Below, one piece after another: positions 1 to 8,284 of a stretch of 64,000 nt of DNA (the stretch's first letter is position 1; each line of letters opens with the position of its first letter). The position numbers and the translations under genes are program-made. This DNA comes from an uncultured Alistipes sp. (GTDB taxonomy: Bacteria > Bacteroidota > Bacteroidia > Bacteroidales > Rikenellaceae): positions 682,001 through 746,000 of the forward strand of contig CAJTIY010000001.1 in NCBI GenBank assembly GCA_910576555.1. Reading direction: 5' to 3'. The notes below the pieces were generated by a model. That model was not told the origin of the DNA, searched no databases, and worked only from the letters and a program-made list of their open reading frames with translations.

Positions 1-396
1 TGGAACGAGGACTCCACGATCTTCACCCGTCCGTTCAAGGCGGGCGCCAACTCGCCGCGCTATCTGGTGGAGAACTCGTGGACGCCCGAAAACCGCAACG
101 CCCAGTATCCGCGCCTCTCCCTGACGCCGCCCAACAGCAGCAACGCCCACGCATCGACCTTCTGGTACCGCGACGGCAAGTACCTGCGCATGAAGTCCGT
201 CCACTTGGGCTACTCGCTGCCCAAGCAGTGGATCAGCAAGCTGCGTCTCGAGAAAGTGAAGTTCTACATCGAAGGCAACAACCTCCTCACGTGGTCGGGG
301 CTGCCCGAAGGCATCGACCCCGAATGGCCCGCCGTCAGCAACGGCTACTACCCGCAGCAGCGCACGGTCGTGGGCGGTCTGGAGATCACGTTCTAA
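1..396 (+). CDS. SusC/RagA-type TonB-linked outer-membrane protein, C-terminal end (partial)
   Basis: Only the last 131 residues lie in the window; the reading frame is open to the left edge. The tail has the usual SusC ending: aromatic-rich beta-strands, a segment reading YLRMKSVHLGYSLP, a segment reading FYIEGNNLLTW, and a final strand ending in Phe, as expected for an outer-membrane barrel. SusC proteins import oligosaccharides through the outer membrane using TonB energy and pair with a SusD lipoprotein, and a susD gene follows after 18 bp. This makes it the first visible gene of a glycan-uptake operon. The N-terminal plug and any carboxypeptidase-like domain are outside the window. Confidence 0.93.
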   Translation, partial: WNEDSTIFTRPFKAGANSPRYLVENSWTPENRNAQYPRLSLTPPNSSNAHASTFWYRDGKYLRMKSVHLGYSLPKQWISKLRLEKVKFYIEGNNLLTWSGLPEGIDPEWPAVSNGYYPQQRTVVGGLEITF

Positions 397-414
397 CCGA
401 CAATACGCAAAGCC

Positions 415-2082
415 ATGAAAAAATACATCATATCACTCGCCTCCATCGTCGCCGCATGCACCCTGACGGGCTGCAACGACTGGCTCGACATGGATCCGAC
501 CGACCGGGTTTCGGAAAAGATCGTCTGGAGCGATGAGACCTACATCACCCAATACGTCAACGGATTCTACCCCTATCTCACGCGCTACGGCAGCTTCGAG
601 ACGTCGGACTCGCAGGTCGGCCTCACGGACGGTCTGACCGAAACGCTCAAGTTCGGCTCGAGCGTCGAGGGCACGAATGTCGGCTTCGCCAACATCATCG
701 CCTATGCGCGCGGCGGCTTGAGCGCCCCCACGGCCGCATTCCACTTCGGTGCGTGGGACTCCCTCTACGAACGCATCCGCCGTGTCAACGAGTTCCTCTA
801 CAACCTCAAGAAGTACGGCACATGGCTCCCGGCCGAGCGCTACAGCCGCTTCGAGGCCGAAGTCCGCTTCTTCCGCGGTTATCTCTACTGGCAGGTGCTG
901 AAGCGTACGCCCGAGGCGATCATCTACGACGAGGATCTGCTCGCCATCCGTCCGAACAAGCCCCTCTCGACCGAACAGGAGGGCTGGGACATGGTGGAAC
1001 GCGATCTGACGTTCGCCGCCAAGACCCTGCCGGCGAAGTGGAGCGCTGCGGAGACGGGCCGCGTCACGTCGGGAGCCGCCTACGCCATGCTCTCGCGCGC
1101 CATGCTCTACGCCAAGCGCTGGGATGCGGCAAAAACGGCCGCCGAGGAGGTCTTCAAGCTCGACTACAAGCTGATGCCCGGCGAGACGGCCGCCGACTAC
1201 GCCAAAGCCTTCACGTCGGCGAGCGCCGGCAACACCGAGGCCATTCTCGAGTACAACTACCTCGTAGGCGGCCCCAACCACGCATGGGACCAGTGGTTCA
1301 TGCCGGGCGGCGACAACGCCACGATGGGCGGCCGCGCCACGCCGACGCAGGAGATGGTCGAATCGTACGAGCGGGCCAACACCGGCGGCCGTCCCGACTG
1401 GTCGGAGTGGCACAAGCCCGAGGGTACGACCCTGACGCCTCCCTACGAGCAGCTCGAGCCGCGTTTCCACGCATCGGTGCTCTACAACGGTTCGACGTGG
1501 AAGAATCGCACCGTGCAGCCCTATGTCGGCGGTGCCGACGGCTGGGCCGAGTACAACGACGGCACGCCCCTCGACGGCCGCACGACGACGGGTTACTACC
1601 TGCGCAAGATGCTCAACGAGAACTACACGAACTACTCGCAGCGCTGCGTCCAGCCGTGGATCGCCATCCGCTTGGCCGAGGTCTACCTCAACCATGCCGA
1701 GGCGTGTTTCATGCTGGGCGAAGCGGATCTGGCCAACGACGACGTACGCGCGATCCGCAGCCGCGTGGGCCTTCCCTACGGCAACAAGTCGGGCGAGGAG
1801 CTGATGGCCGCCATCCGTCAGGAGCGCAAGATCGAGCTCTACTGCGAAGGCCACCACTACTGGGACATGCGCCGCTGGCGTCTGGCACACACCGCCTACA
1901 CGAACATGCGCGTCCACGGTCTGAAGATCACCTTCGACGAGACGACGGGCAAGTTCACCTACGCCTACGTCGACTGCGACCACGAGGACCGTCACTTCGA
2001 AGAGAAGCTCTATCGCATTCCGCTGCCCGAGACCGAATTGAGCAACAACAGCTCGGTCCGCCAGTTCCCCGAATGGTTATAA
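415..2082 (+). CDS. SusD/RagB-type glycan-binding lipoprotein
   Basis: A 555-residue protein with a lipoprotein signal peptide whose lipobox LTGC ends at Cys20, so it should be anchored to the outer membrane. It has the SusD layout: an N-terminal segment after the Cys (NDWLDMDPTDRVS), helical TPR-like stretches in the first half, and a C-terminal part with RQERKIELYCEGHHYWDMRRW, the hallmark RagB/SusD region. SusD proteins cap the SusC barrel and capture the glycan at the cell surface. It sits 18 bp behind susC and 19 bp before the DUF5018 lipoprotein, so the three are almost certainly co-transcribed. The glycan bound cannot be read from the sequence. Confidence 0.95.
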   Translation: MKKYIISLASIVAACTLTGCNDWLDMDPTDRVSEKIVWSDETYITQYVNGFYPYLTRYGSFETSDSQVGLTDGLTETLKFGSSVEGTNVGFANIIAYARGGLSAPTAAFHFGAWDSLYERIRRVNEFLYNLKKYGTWLPAERYSRFEAEVRFFRGYLYWQVLKRTPEAIIYDEDLLAIRPNKPLSTEQEGWDMVERDLTFAAKTLPAKWSAAETGRVTSGAAYAMLSRAMLYAKRWDAAKTAAEEVFKLDYKLMPGETAADYAKAFTSASAGNTEAILEYNYLVGGPNHAWDQWFMPGGDNATMGGRATPTQEMVESYERANTGGRPDWSEWHKPEGTTLTPPYEQLEPRFHASVLYNGSTWKNRTVQPYVGGADGWAEYNDGTPLDGRTTTGYYLRKMLNENYTNYSQRCVQPWIAIRLAEVYLNHAEACFMLGEADLANDDVRAIRSRVGLPYGNKSGEELMAAIRQERKIELYCEGHHYWDMRRWRLAHTAYTNMRVHGLKITFDETTGKFTYAYVDCDHEDRHFEEKLYRIPLPETELSNNSSVRQFPEWL

Positions 2083-2101
2083 TCCCAAAGCATTCGAAAC
2101 C

Positions 2102-3787
2102 ATGAAAAACACCATAAAAATATTCGCAGCGGCGCTCCTGCTCTCCGTAGCGGGATGCCACGATCCGGAAGAGCTGATCCCGTCGACCGTCGGCGTCGGA
2201 CTCAACAGCGTAACGGCACAGTTCGCCTCCGGCCCGTACAAGGACAACGCCCAAGCGCGCTTCACGACGCAGGTGACGAGCGAAGATCAGGAGCGCATCG
2301 TCATCGACATCCCCTTCTTCTTCCCCGAGAACACCACCGACCGCACCGATATCACGGCGATGCGCGTCTCGGCCAGCCTCGACGACAACTGCTTCATCAC
2401 CCCGAAACTCGGCACGCTCGACCTGACGCAGGAGCATTGGTTCACGCTCACGCGCGCCGACGGCTCGAAGAAGCGGTTCTGCATCACGGGTAACATCAAG
2501 AAGTCGGACAAGTGCCTGCTCGAGGCCTTCTCGATTCCCGATCTGGGTCTCTCGGGCGTCATCGATCAGGACAAGAGCGAGGTCTCGATCATCGCGCTGG
2601 GCGAACTGGCTCCCGCCAAAGCGACCTACCAGCTCTCCTACCACGCCACGATCTCGCCCGACCCGGCCGTGGAGGCGCTCGACTGGAACCGCGACGTGAA
2701 GCTCACCGTCACGGCATTCGACGGCGTGACGAAGAAGACCTACACCGTGAAGAAGAACGTTCCCTCGAAGACGAAGTCCGGCATCCGCGACGGCAGCCAG
2801 AAGAACCTCTTCGTCTCGGAGACCTTCAAGCAGGACTGGGGCATGAGCGGCACGCTGAACTACACGATGGGCGTCATGGGCGACTACCTCGTCGTCTGCT
2901 CGGGCGAGAGCGAGACGATCTATGTCAACAAGCTCACCGGCGTGAAGGCCGGCAACGTGAACATGGGCGGCATCGACCTGAAGAACGGCACCAACGGCGG
3001 CGGTGCGATCGCCTCCGACGATGCGGGTCATCTGGTGCTCTGCACCAACGCGACGGCCGGCATGGACATGCGCTTCTACACGCTCGACGACGTGCGCAAC
3101 ACCCCCGAGCTCAAGCTGACGTGGAAGAACACCTCGGGCGGCCGCATGGGTCAGCACATCTCCGTACGCGGCGACATCACGCGCGACGCCCTCATCACGG
3201 TCAACTGCTGGGCATGGGCCTCTCCCGCCAACTGGAGCTCGTTCGTCCGCATCCGCGTGGAGAACGGCGTCTGGGGCGAACCCGAGAAGGTGACCATCGC
3301 GGGCTGCGGCATGTGGAACGGCGGCAATGTCGACGTGGAGTACCTCACCACCGACATCGCGGGCGCCTACTTCAAGGCCAGCTACTCGACCAACGGTCTG
3401 GAGTGGATCGACGGCGCCACGAACACCCGCGTGGCCTTCATCGACAAGGGCGCCAACGACAGCAACTCGAACTTCTCCAACGTGTCGTGCCTCTACTTCA
3501 ACGGCAAACCCTACGTGGCCGTCTACGGCGGTTCGCACTTCAACTACAGCGCCACGCGGGCGATGATGTTCGACGCTTCGGACCGCAACTCCTTCACCGG
3601 CACGTTCGACAACTCCGCAGCCAAATACTACGGCTCGACGGCCAAGTACTTGAGCGGTCTGACCGGCACGGCCAGCTGCGACGTGCTGCTCTGCCAGTCG
3701 TCCGACGGCTACTTCCTCTACCTCTACTGGATCGGCGGCAACACCGGATTCATCCGCGCCGAGCAGTTCGACTGCATCGCGCAGTAA
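2102..3787 (+). CDS. DUF5018-type surface lipoprotein
   Basis: A 561-residue lipoprotein; the lipobox VAGC ends at Cys19. The first half resembles the DUF5018 domain found in Bacteroidales lipoproteins encoded beside SusC/SusD, and the second half looks like a repeat-rich beta structure, possibly a propeller, with recurring aromatic and Gly-rich strands. No catalytic motif is visible. By position it is most likely a second surface glycan-binding protein, comparable in role to SusE/SusF or SGBP proteins; that role is inferred. A perfect 11-bp hairpin follows it before the next gene, separating the uptake proteins from the enzymes. Confidence 0.75.
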   Translation: MKNTIKIFAAALLLSVAGCHDPEELIPSTVGVGLNSVTAQFASGPYKDNAQARFTTQVTSEDQERIVIDIPFFFPENTTDRTDITAMRVSASLDDNCFITPKLGTLDLTQEHWFTLTRADGSKKRFCITGNIKKSDKCLLEAFSIPDLGLSGVIDQDKSEVSIIALGELAPAKATYQLSYHATISPDPAVEALDWNRDVKLTVTAFDGVTKKTYTVKKNVPSKTKSGIRDGSQKNLFVSETFKQDWGMSGTLNYTMGVMGDYLVVCSGESETIYVNKLTGVKAGNVNMGGIDLKNGTNGGGAIASDDAGHLVLCTNATAGMDMRFYTLDDVRNTPELKLTWKNTSGGRMGQHISVRGDITRDALITVNCWAWASPANWSSFVRIRVENGVWGEPEKVTIAGCGMWNGGNVDVEYLTTDIAGAYFKASYSTNGLEWIDGATNTRVAFIDKGANDSNSNFSNVSCLYFNGKPYVAVYGGSHFNYSATRAMMFDASDRNSFTGTFDNSAAKYYGSTAKYLSGLTGTASCDVLLCQSSDGYFLYLYWIGGNTGFIRAEQFDCIAQ

Positions 3788-3795
3788 CCCCTTTG

Positions 3796-3823
3796 CCTGC
3801 ATCCCCCTGACCGGGGATGCAGG
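3796..3823 (+). other. Intergenic hairpin between uptake and enzyme genes
   Basis: A perfect inverted repeat, CCTGCATCCCC and GGGGATGCAGG, with a 6-nt loop lies in the 68-bp gap after the DUF5018 gene. There is no following T-run, so it is a poor intrinsic terminator. It could be an mRNA processing or stability element that keeps susCD-type transcripts more abundant than the downstream enzymes. The structure is seen directly; the function is inferred. Confidence 0.55.
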
Positions 3824-3855
3824 TGCCAGCAAACGATGAAGAAACGACGACAACC

Positions 3856-5235
3856 ATGAAAAACACCTTCCTGACACTGCTGACCGCCGGCGCGCTGCTC
3901 CTCTTCGCCGGGAGCGTCGTCTCGTGCGGCTCCGACAGCAAAGATCCCGAATGGGAGTGGCCCGATCCGGAGGATCCCGACCGGCCCGCGGCGGAGAAGC
4001 CCCGCTTCATCTGGGTGGATGCGGCCGCCAACTTCCCCGACTTCGCCAACAGCCGCGAAAATATCGCCCGCGATCTGGCCAAAGCCAAAGAGACCGGCTT
4101 CACCGACATCGTGGTCGACGTACGTCCCACGACGGGCGACGTGCTCTTCCGCACGACGGCGACCGATCAGGTGGCATGGCTCGGCGCATGGCTCCCGGGC
4201 GGCTACCAGCGGGTGGAACGCACCGCCACGTGGGACTACCTCCAAGCCTTCATCGACGAAGGGCACAAGCTCGGCCTGCGCATCCACGCCGCCATCAACA
4301 CCTTCACGGGCGGAAACGCAACTTCGATCGGCGACGCGGGCGTGGTCTTCCGCGACAACGTCAAACGGGGCTGGACCACCGACCTCAACCTCGAGGGCGG
4401 TATCACCAACATCATGAACACGGCGCAGGCGGCCAAGTTCTTCAACCCGGTGCGCGACGACGTGCAGGAGTACATCTGTTCGCTGCTCGCGGATCTGGCC
4501 CGCTACGAGGGGCTCGAGGGCATCTTCCTCGACCGCGGCCGCTTCGACGGCTTCACGAGCGACTTCTCGGACTACACCCGCCGCCGCTTCGAGGCCTACA
4601 TCGGCGAGACGGTGCGCAACTTCCCCGGCGACATCCTCCCTCCCGGGCACAAGTCCGGCATCCCCGCGACGCAACCCCTGCACATGAAGAAGTGGCTGGA
4701 GTTCCGCGCCAAGACGATCCGCGACTTCATGGTCAAAGCCCGGGCCGCCGTGAAAGGGGTCAATCCCAACCTGAAGTTCGGCGTCTATGTGGGCGGCTGG
4801 TACTCGACCTACTACGACGTGGGGGTCAACTGGGCCAGTCCGAACTATCCCGTAGCCTCGAAGTTCACGTGGGCGACGCCCCAGTATCAGAACTACGGCT
4901 ACGCCGACCTGATGGACCAGATGCTCATCGGCGCCTACGCTTCGCCCGGCTCGGTCTACGGCACGACCGAATGGACCATGCAGGGGTTCTGCTCGCTGGC
5001 CAAAGAGCGGACCATGAAGGCCTGCCCGCTGGTGGTCGGAGGCCCCGACGTGGGCAACTGGGACGCGAACGACAAATTCACGCAGGAGGAGGAGAACCGG
5101 GCCATCACCGAGTCGGTGGGCGCTTGCTACCGCGCCTCAGACGGCTACTTCCTCTTCGACATGATCCACCTGAAAAAAGCCGACCAGTGGCAGTACGTCA
5201 AGGCCGGCATCGACGGAGTACTCCCGAAAGAATAA
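3856..5235 (+). CDS. GHL10-type (DUF187) glycosidase-like lipoprotein, copy 1
   Basis: A 459-residue lipoprotein. I chose the ATG that gives MKNTFLTLL and a lipobox VVSC ending at Cys24; an earlier in-frame start would only add a non-signal-like extension. The body resembles the GHL10/DUF187 family of TIM-barrel proteins: a barrel start FIWVDAAANF, then FTDIVVDVRPTTGDV, a strand with GIFLDRGRFDG, and WYSTYYDVGVNWA further on. The DRxR pattern is shared with the second copy about 7.5 kb downstream. Family members are often annotated as family-10-like glycosylhydrolases, but few activities are proven. It is probably a surface or periplasmic enzyme of this PUL. Confidence 0.8.
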   Translation: MKNTFLTLLTAGALLLFAGSVVSCGSDSKDPEWEWPDPEDPDRPAAEKPRFIWVDAAANFPDFANSRENIARDLAKAKETGFTDIVVDVRPTTGDVLFRTTATDQVAWLGAWLPGGYQRVERTATWDYLQAFIDEGHKLGLRIHAAINTFTGGNATSIGDAGVVFRDNVKRGWTTDLNLEGGITNIMNTAQAAKFFNPVRDDVQEYICSLLADLARYEGLEGIFLDRGRFDGFTSDFSDYTRRRFEAYIGETVRNFPGDILPPGHKSGIPATQPLHMKKWLEFRAKTIRDFMVKARAAVKGVNPNLKFGVYVGGWYSTYYDVGVNWASPNYPVASKFTWATPQYQNYGYADLMDQMLIGAYASPGSVYGTTEWTMQGFCSLAKERTMKACPLVVGGPDVGNWDANDKFTQEEENRAITESVGACYRASDGYFLFDMIHLKKADQWQYVKAGIDGVLPKE

Positions 5236-5245
5236 AGATCCGACC

Positions 5246-5926
5246 ATGAAACGCACATTCGCATCCGTTCTCTGCGGCCTCTGCCTCCTCGGGCTTTTCC
5301 TGCCTGCGGAGAGCCGCGCCCAGAAATTCCATAACGACTACTACGACACGCGCCGCGCCGCGCACGACGAGGAGGGCATCCCCGCAGGGGCCGTCGTCTT
5401 CCTCGGCAACAGCATCACCGAGCAAGGGTGGTGGAACATGCTCTTCAGGAACCCGAAGATCGTCAACCGCGGCATCGGCGGCGACAACACCTTCGGGATG
5501 CTCGACCGTCTGCCGGACATCCTCGCGGCCCGGCCGGAGAAGATCTTCCTGATGGCCGGCATCAACGACATCACGGGCGGCAAGGAGGCGGCGACCATCG
5601 CGGCCAACATCGCCCGCATGGCCGACATGGTGCACGACGCAGTGCCCGGATGCTCGCTCTACATCCAGAGCGTGCTGCCCGTGAGCACCGTGCGGCTGGC
5701 CTACCCCTACATGAAGGGCCACAACGCGAAGGTCGCGGCCGTCAACGCGCTGCTCCGGGAGCTCTGCGCCGAGCGGGCGTGGTGCACCTTCGTCGACATC
5801 GCGCCGCTGCTCTCCGACGAGCAGGGGGAGCTACGCAAGGAGCTGACGAAGGACGGCATCCACCTCCAGCCGGCCGGATACGTCATCTGGAGCGACTACC
5901 TCAAGAAACTGAAATACCTTCGCTGA
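5246..5926 (+). CDS. SGNH/GDSL-family esterase, secreted
   Basis: A 226-residue protein with an N-terminal signal peptide (cleavage near AESRAQ). All four SGNH blocks are present: GNSITEQG with Ser56 as nucleophile, NRGIGGDN with the oxyanion Gly, GINDI with Asn107, and KDGIHLQPAGY with Asp203 and His206. This is a complete catalytic set. Bacteroidales members in PULs often remove acetyl groups from sugars, for example sialate O-acetylesterases, so deacylation of the imported glycan is the likely job. It starts 10 bp after the GHL10 gene and ends one base before the acyltransferase gene. Confidence 0.88.
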   Translation: MKRTFASVLCGLCLLGLFLPAESRAQKFHNDYYDTRRAAHDEEGIPAGAVVFLGNSITEQGWWNMLFRNPKIVNRGIGGDNTFGMLDRLPDILAARPEKIFLMAGINDITGGKEAATIAANIARMADMVHDAVPGCSLYIQSVLPVSTVRLAYPYMKGHNAKVAAVNALLRELCAERAWCTFVDIAPLLSDEQGELRKELTKDGIHLQPAGYVIWSDYLKKLKYLR

Positions 5927-5927
5927 T

Positions 5928-7325
5928 ATGGGAACACGCGCCGACTCCATCGACCTGCTGCGCGGACTGGCCATCGTCGGGATGGTGCTGTCGGGGCAGA
6001 TGCTCTGGCACAGCGACCTGCCGGCATGGCTCTTCCACGCCCAGCTGCCGCCCCCCGATTTCCGGTTCGACCCGAGCGTTCCGGGCATCACGTGGGTCGA
6101 CCTCGTCTTTCCGTTCTTCCTCTTCTCGATGGGAGCCGCCTTCCCGCTGGCGATGCGCCGCCGGCTGGAGCTGAAGGGCGAATCGACGGCCGCCGTCGTC
6201 GCGGGCATCGTGCAGCGCTGGGCGCTGCTCACCCTCTTCGCCATCGCACTGGCGAACCTGCGCCCCGGCATGCTCGCATCCCTCCCGGCCCCGATCGCCG
6301 CACTCATGCAGTTAGCCGCTTGGGGCTGCTTCGGCGCCCTCTTCCTCCGTTTCGAGAGGCTCTCGGCCGGGCAGAACCGGCTGATGCACGGCATCGGCCT
6401 CGCGGGCCTCGTGCTGCTGCTCGCCGGAGCGAAATGGCTCGGCGGCGCCGCGGTCTCGCTCCACAACAGCGACGTCATCATCCTCGTGCTGGCCAACATG
6501 GCGCTCTTCGGCAGTCTGGCATGGCTCTGCACGCGCCGCAGCCCCCTCGCACGACTGGGACTGCTCGCGCTGCTGGTCGCCCTGCGCACGGGCGTCGCGG
6601 TCGAAGGCTCGTGGAACGAGGCGCTGTGGAACTGGACGCCCGCAGCTTGGCTCTTCCGCTTCGACTACCTCAAATACCTCTGCATCGTCCTGCCGGGCAC
6701 CTTCGCCGGCGAGTTCTTCTGGCAGCGGATGCAACGCAGCGAGGAGCGGCCCGCCGCCCGGCCGAGATACGTCGCGGGCGTCGTGCTGCTGGCCGCCCTG
6801 ATCGTCGGCGTAAACATGTGGGGGCTCTTCACCCGCCATCTGGTCGCGACGCTCGCGACGAGCATCGCCGCGGGTCTCGCTCTGCGGACGCTGCTGCGGC
6901 GCGACGCCTCCGAGACGGGCACGCTCAACCGCCGCCTGTTCGACGCAGGGCTCTTCTGGCTCCTGCTGGGCCTCTGCTTCGAGGCCTACGAGGGCGGCAT
7001 CAAGAAAGACCACGCCACGTTAAGCTACTTCTTCGTCACCTCGGGGCTCGCCTCCGCGGTGCTGGTGCTGGCCAATGCGCTGATGACCGACTGCGGCGTC
7101 CGCTTCGGCGCGCTGGTCAAATGCGGCCGCAATCCGATGGTCGCCTACACGGCGGCCGGGTTCCTCATCATGCCGCTGCTGACGCTCGCCCATCTGGCGC
7201 CCCTGCTGGAGCGCTTCGCCGCACTCGCCCCGTGGACGGGCGTGCTGCGCGGCGTCGCCGTGACGGCCGCCGTGATGGGGGTCACAATCCTGTTCACGAA
7301 CAAAAAACTATTCTGGAGAACCTAA
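5928..7325 (+). CDS. DUF5009 / HGSNAT-like membrane acyltransferase
   Basis: A 465-residue polytopic membrane protein with about ten hydrophobic segments. It begins with SIDLLRGLAIVGMVL, the N-terminal signature of the DUF5009 and heparan-alpha-glucosaminide N-acetyltransferase-related families, followed by TWVDLVFPFFLFSMGAAFPL with the conserved Asp before the second membrane helix; NPMVAYTA lies in the C-terminal part. The eukaryotic relatives move acetyl groups across a membrane onto terminal glucosamine. A role in acetylating an amino sugar fits the neighbouring GlcNAc 2-epimerase-like gene but is inferred. The one-base gap to the esterase gene points to translational coupling. Confidence 0.78.
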   Translation: MGTRADSIDLLRGLAIVGMVLSGQMLWHSDLPAWLFHAQLPPPDFRFDPSVPGITWVDLVFPFFLFSMGAAFPLAMRRRLELKGESTAAVVAGIVQRWALLTLFAIALANLRPGMLASLPAPIAALMQLAAWGCFGALFLRFERLSAGQNRLMHGIGLAGLVLLLAGAKWLGGAAVSLHNSDVIILVLANMALFGSLAWLCTRRSPLARLGLLALLVALRTGVAVEGSWNEALWNWTPAAWLFRFDYLKYLCIVLPGTFAGEFFWQRMQRSEERPAARPRYVAGVVLLAALIVGVNMWGLFTRHLVATLATSIAAGLALRTLLRRDASETGTLNRRLFDAGLFWLLLGLCFEAYEGGIKKDHATLSYFFVTSGLASAVLVLANALMTDCGVRFGALVKCGRNPMVAYTAAGFLIMPLLTLAHLAPLLERFAALAPWTGVLRGVAVTAAVMGVTILFTNKKLFWRT

Positions 7326-7338
7326 AAACAACCGAGCA

Positions 7339-8280
7339 ATGCGTATAAAAGGTACTTTTCTGGACGAAATAAGCCATGATATCCCCCATCAGAACTGGGG
7401 CGAAAAAGAGTGGGACCGCGATTTCGAATACATGCGGGCCGCAGGCATCGACACCGTGATTCTGATCCGCTGCGGCTACCGGCGCTGGCAGACCTTTCCG
7501 TCGGCCGTGCTGACCGCCGAGGAGGGGTGCTACGAACCGCCCGTCGATCTGGTGGACATGTTCCTGCGTTTGAGCGACAAGTGGGGCATGAACTTCTGGT
7601 TCGGCCTCTACGACTCGGGCAAATACTGGGCCGCGGGCCAGTACGAGCAGGAGGCGGCGCTCAACAAGCGGGTCATCGACGAGGTGTGGAGCCGCTACGG
7701 CCACCACAAGTCGTTCGCCGGGTGGTACATCTCGCAGGAGTGCAGCCGCAACACGGGCAGCATCGTCGATCTCTACGCGGGGCTGGGCCGCTACTGCAAG
7801 GAGGTGTCGGGCGGACTGCCGACGATGATCTCGCCCTACATCGACGGCAAGAAGAACATCAGCCAGTACGTCGCCTCGACGGGTCGCGACGCGGGCGTGA
7901 GCCTCGAAAGCCACGAGCGCGAATGGGACGCCATCTTCCGCGGCATCAGCGGCGCGGTCGACATCGTGGCCTTCCAAGACGGCCACGTGGAGTACGACGA
8001 GCTGGTGGACTTCCTGCGGGTGAACAAGAAGCTGGCCGACCGCTACGGACTGGAGTGCTGGACCAATTCGGAGACCTTCGACCGCGACATGCCCATCAAG
8101 TTCCTGCCCATCAAGTGGGAGAAGCTGCGGCTCAAGCTGGAGCTGGCGGCCCGGGCCGGATACGAGAACGCGATCACCTTCGAATTCTCGCACTTCATGA
8201 GCCCGCAGTCGGCCTACTTGCAGGCGGGGCACCTCTACGACCGGTACACGGAGTACATCGAAACGAACGAAAAACGATAG
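7339..8280 (+). CDS. DUF4434 family protein, probable cytoplasmic TIM-barrel
   Basis: A 313-residue protein with no signal peptide, so probably cytoplasmic. It matches the DUF4434 pattern of Bacteroidales: start IKGTFLDEISHDIPHQNWG, then DTVILIRCGYRRWQTFPS, FWFGLYDSGKYW and a segment GWYISQECS. The latter three look like the beta-strand ends of a glycosidase-like barrel, with possible acidic catalytic residues in ISQE and near the C-terminus at ITFEFSHFMSP. No activity is established for the family as far as I know. It lies 13 bp after the acyltransferase and 4 bp before the epimerase, so these three probably act on the same imported sugar. Confidence 0.72.
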   Translation: MRIKGTFLDEISHDIPHQNWGEKEWDRDFEYMRAAGIDTVILIRCGYRRWQTFPSAVLTAEEGCYEPPVDLVDMFLRLSDKWGMNFWFGLYDSGKYWAAGQYEQEAALNKRVIDEVWSRYGHHKSFAGWYISQECSRNTGSIVDLYAGLGRYCKEVSGGLPTMISPYIDGKKNISQYVASTGRDAGVSLESHEREWDAIFRGISGAVDIVAFQDGHVEYDELVDFLRVNKKLADRYGLECWTNSETFDRDMPIKFLPIKWEKLRLKLELAARAGYENAITFEFSHFMSPQSAYLQAGHLYDRYTEYIETNEKR

Positions 8281-8284
8281 CGAT

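Noticed and set aside
433..1995. Long minus-strand open frame opposite susD
   Set aside because: It is antisense to a clear SusD, has no family motif and is full of Arg/Val/Ala/Gly as expected from GC-rich shadow frames.
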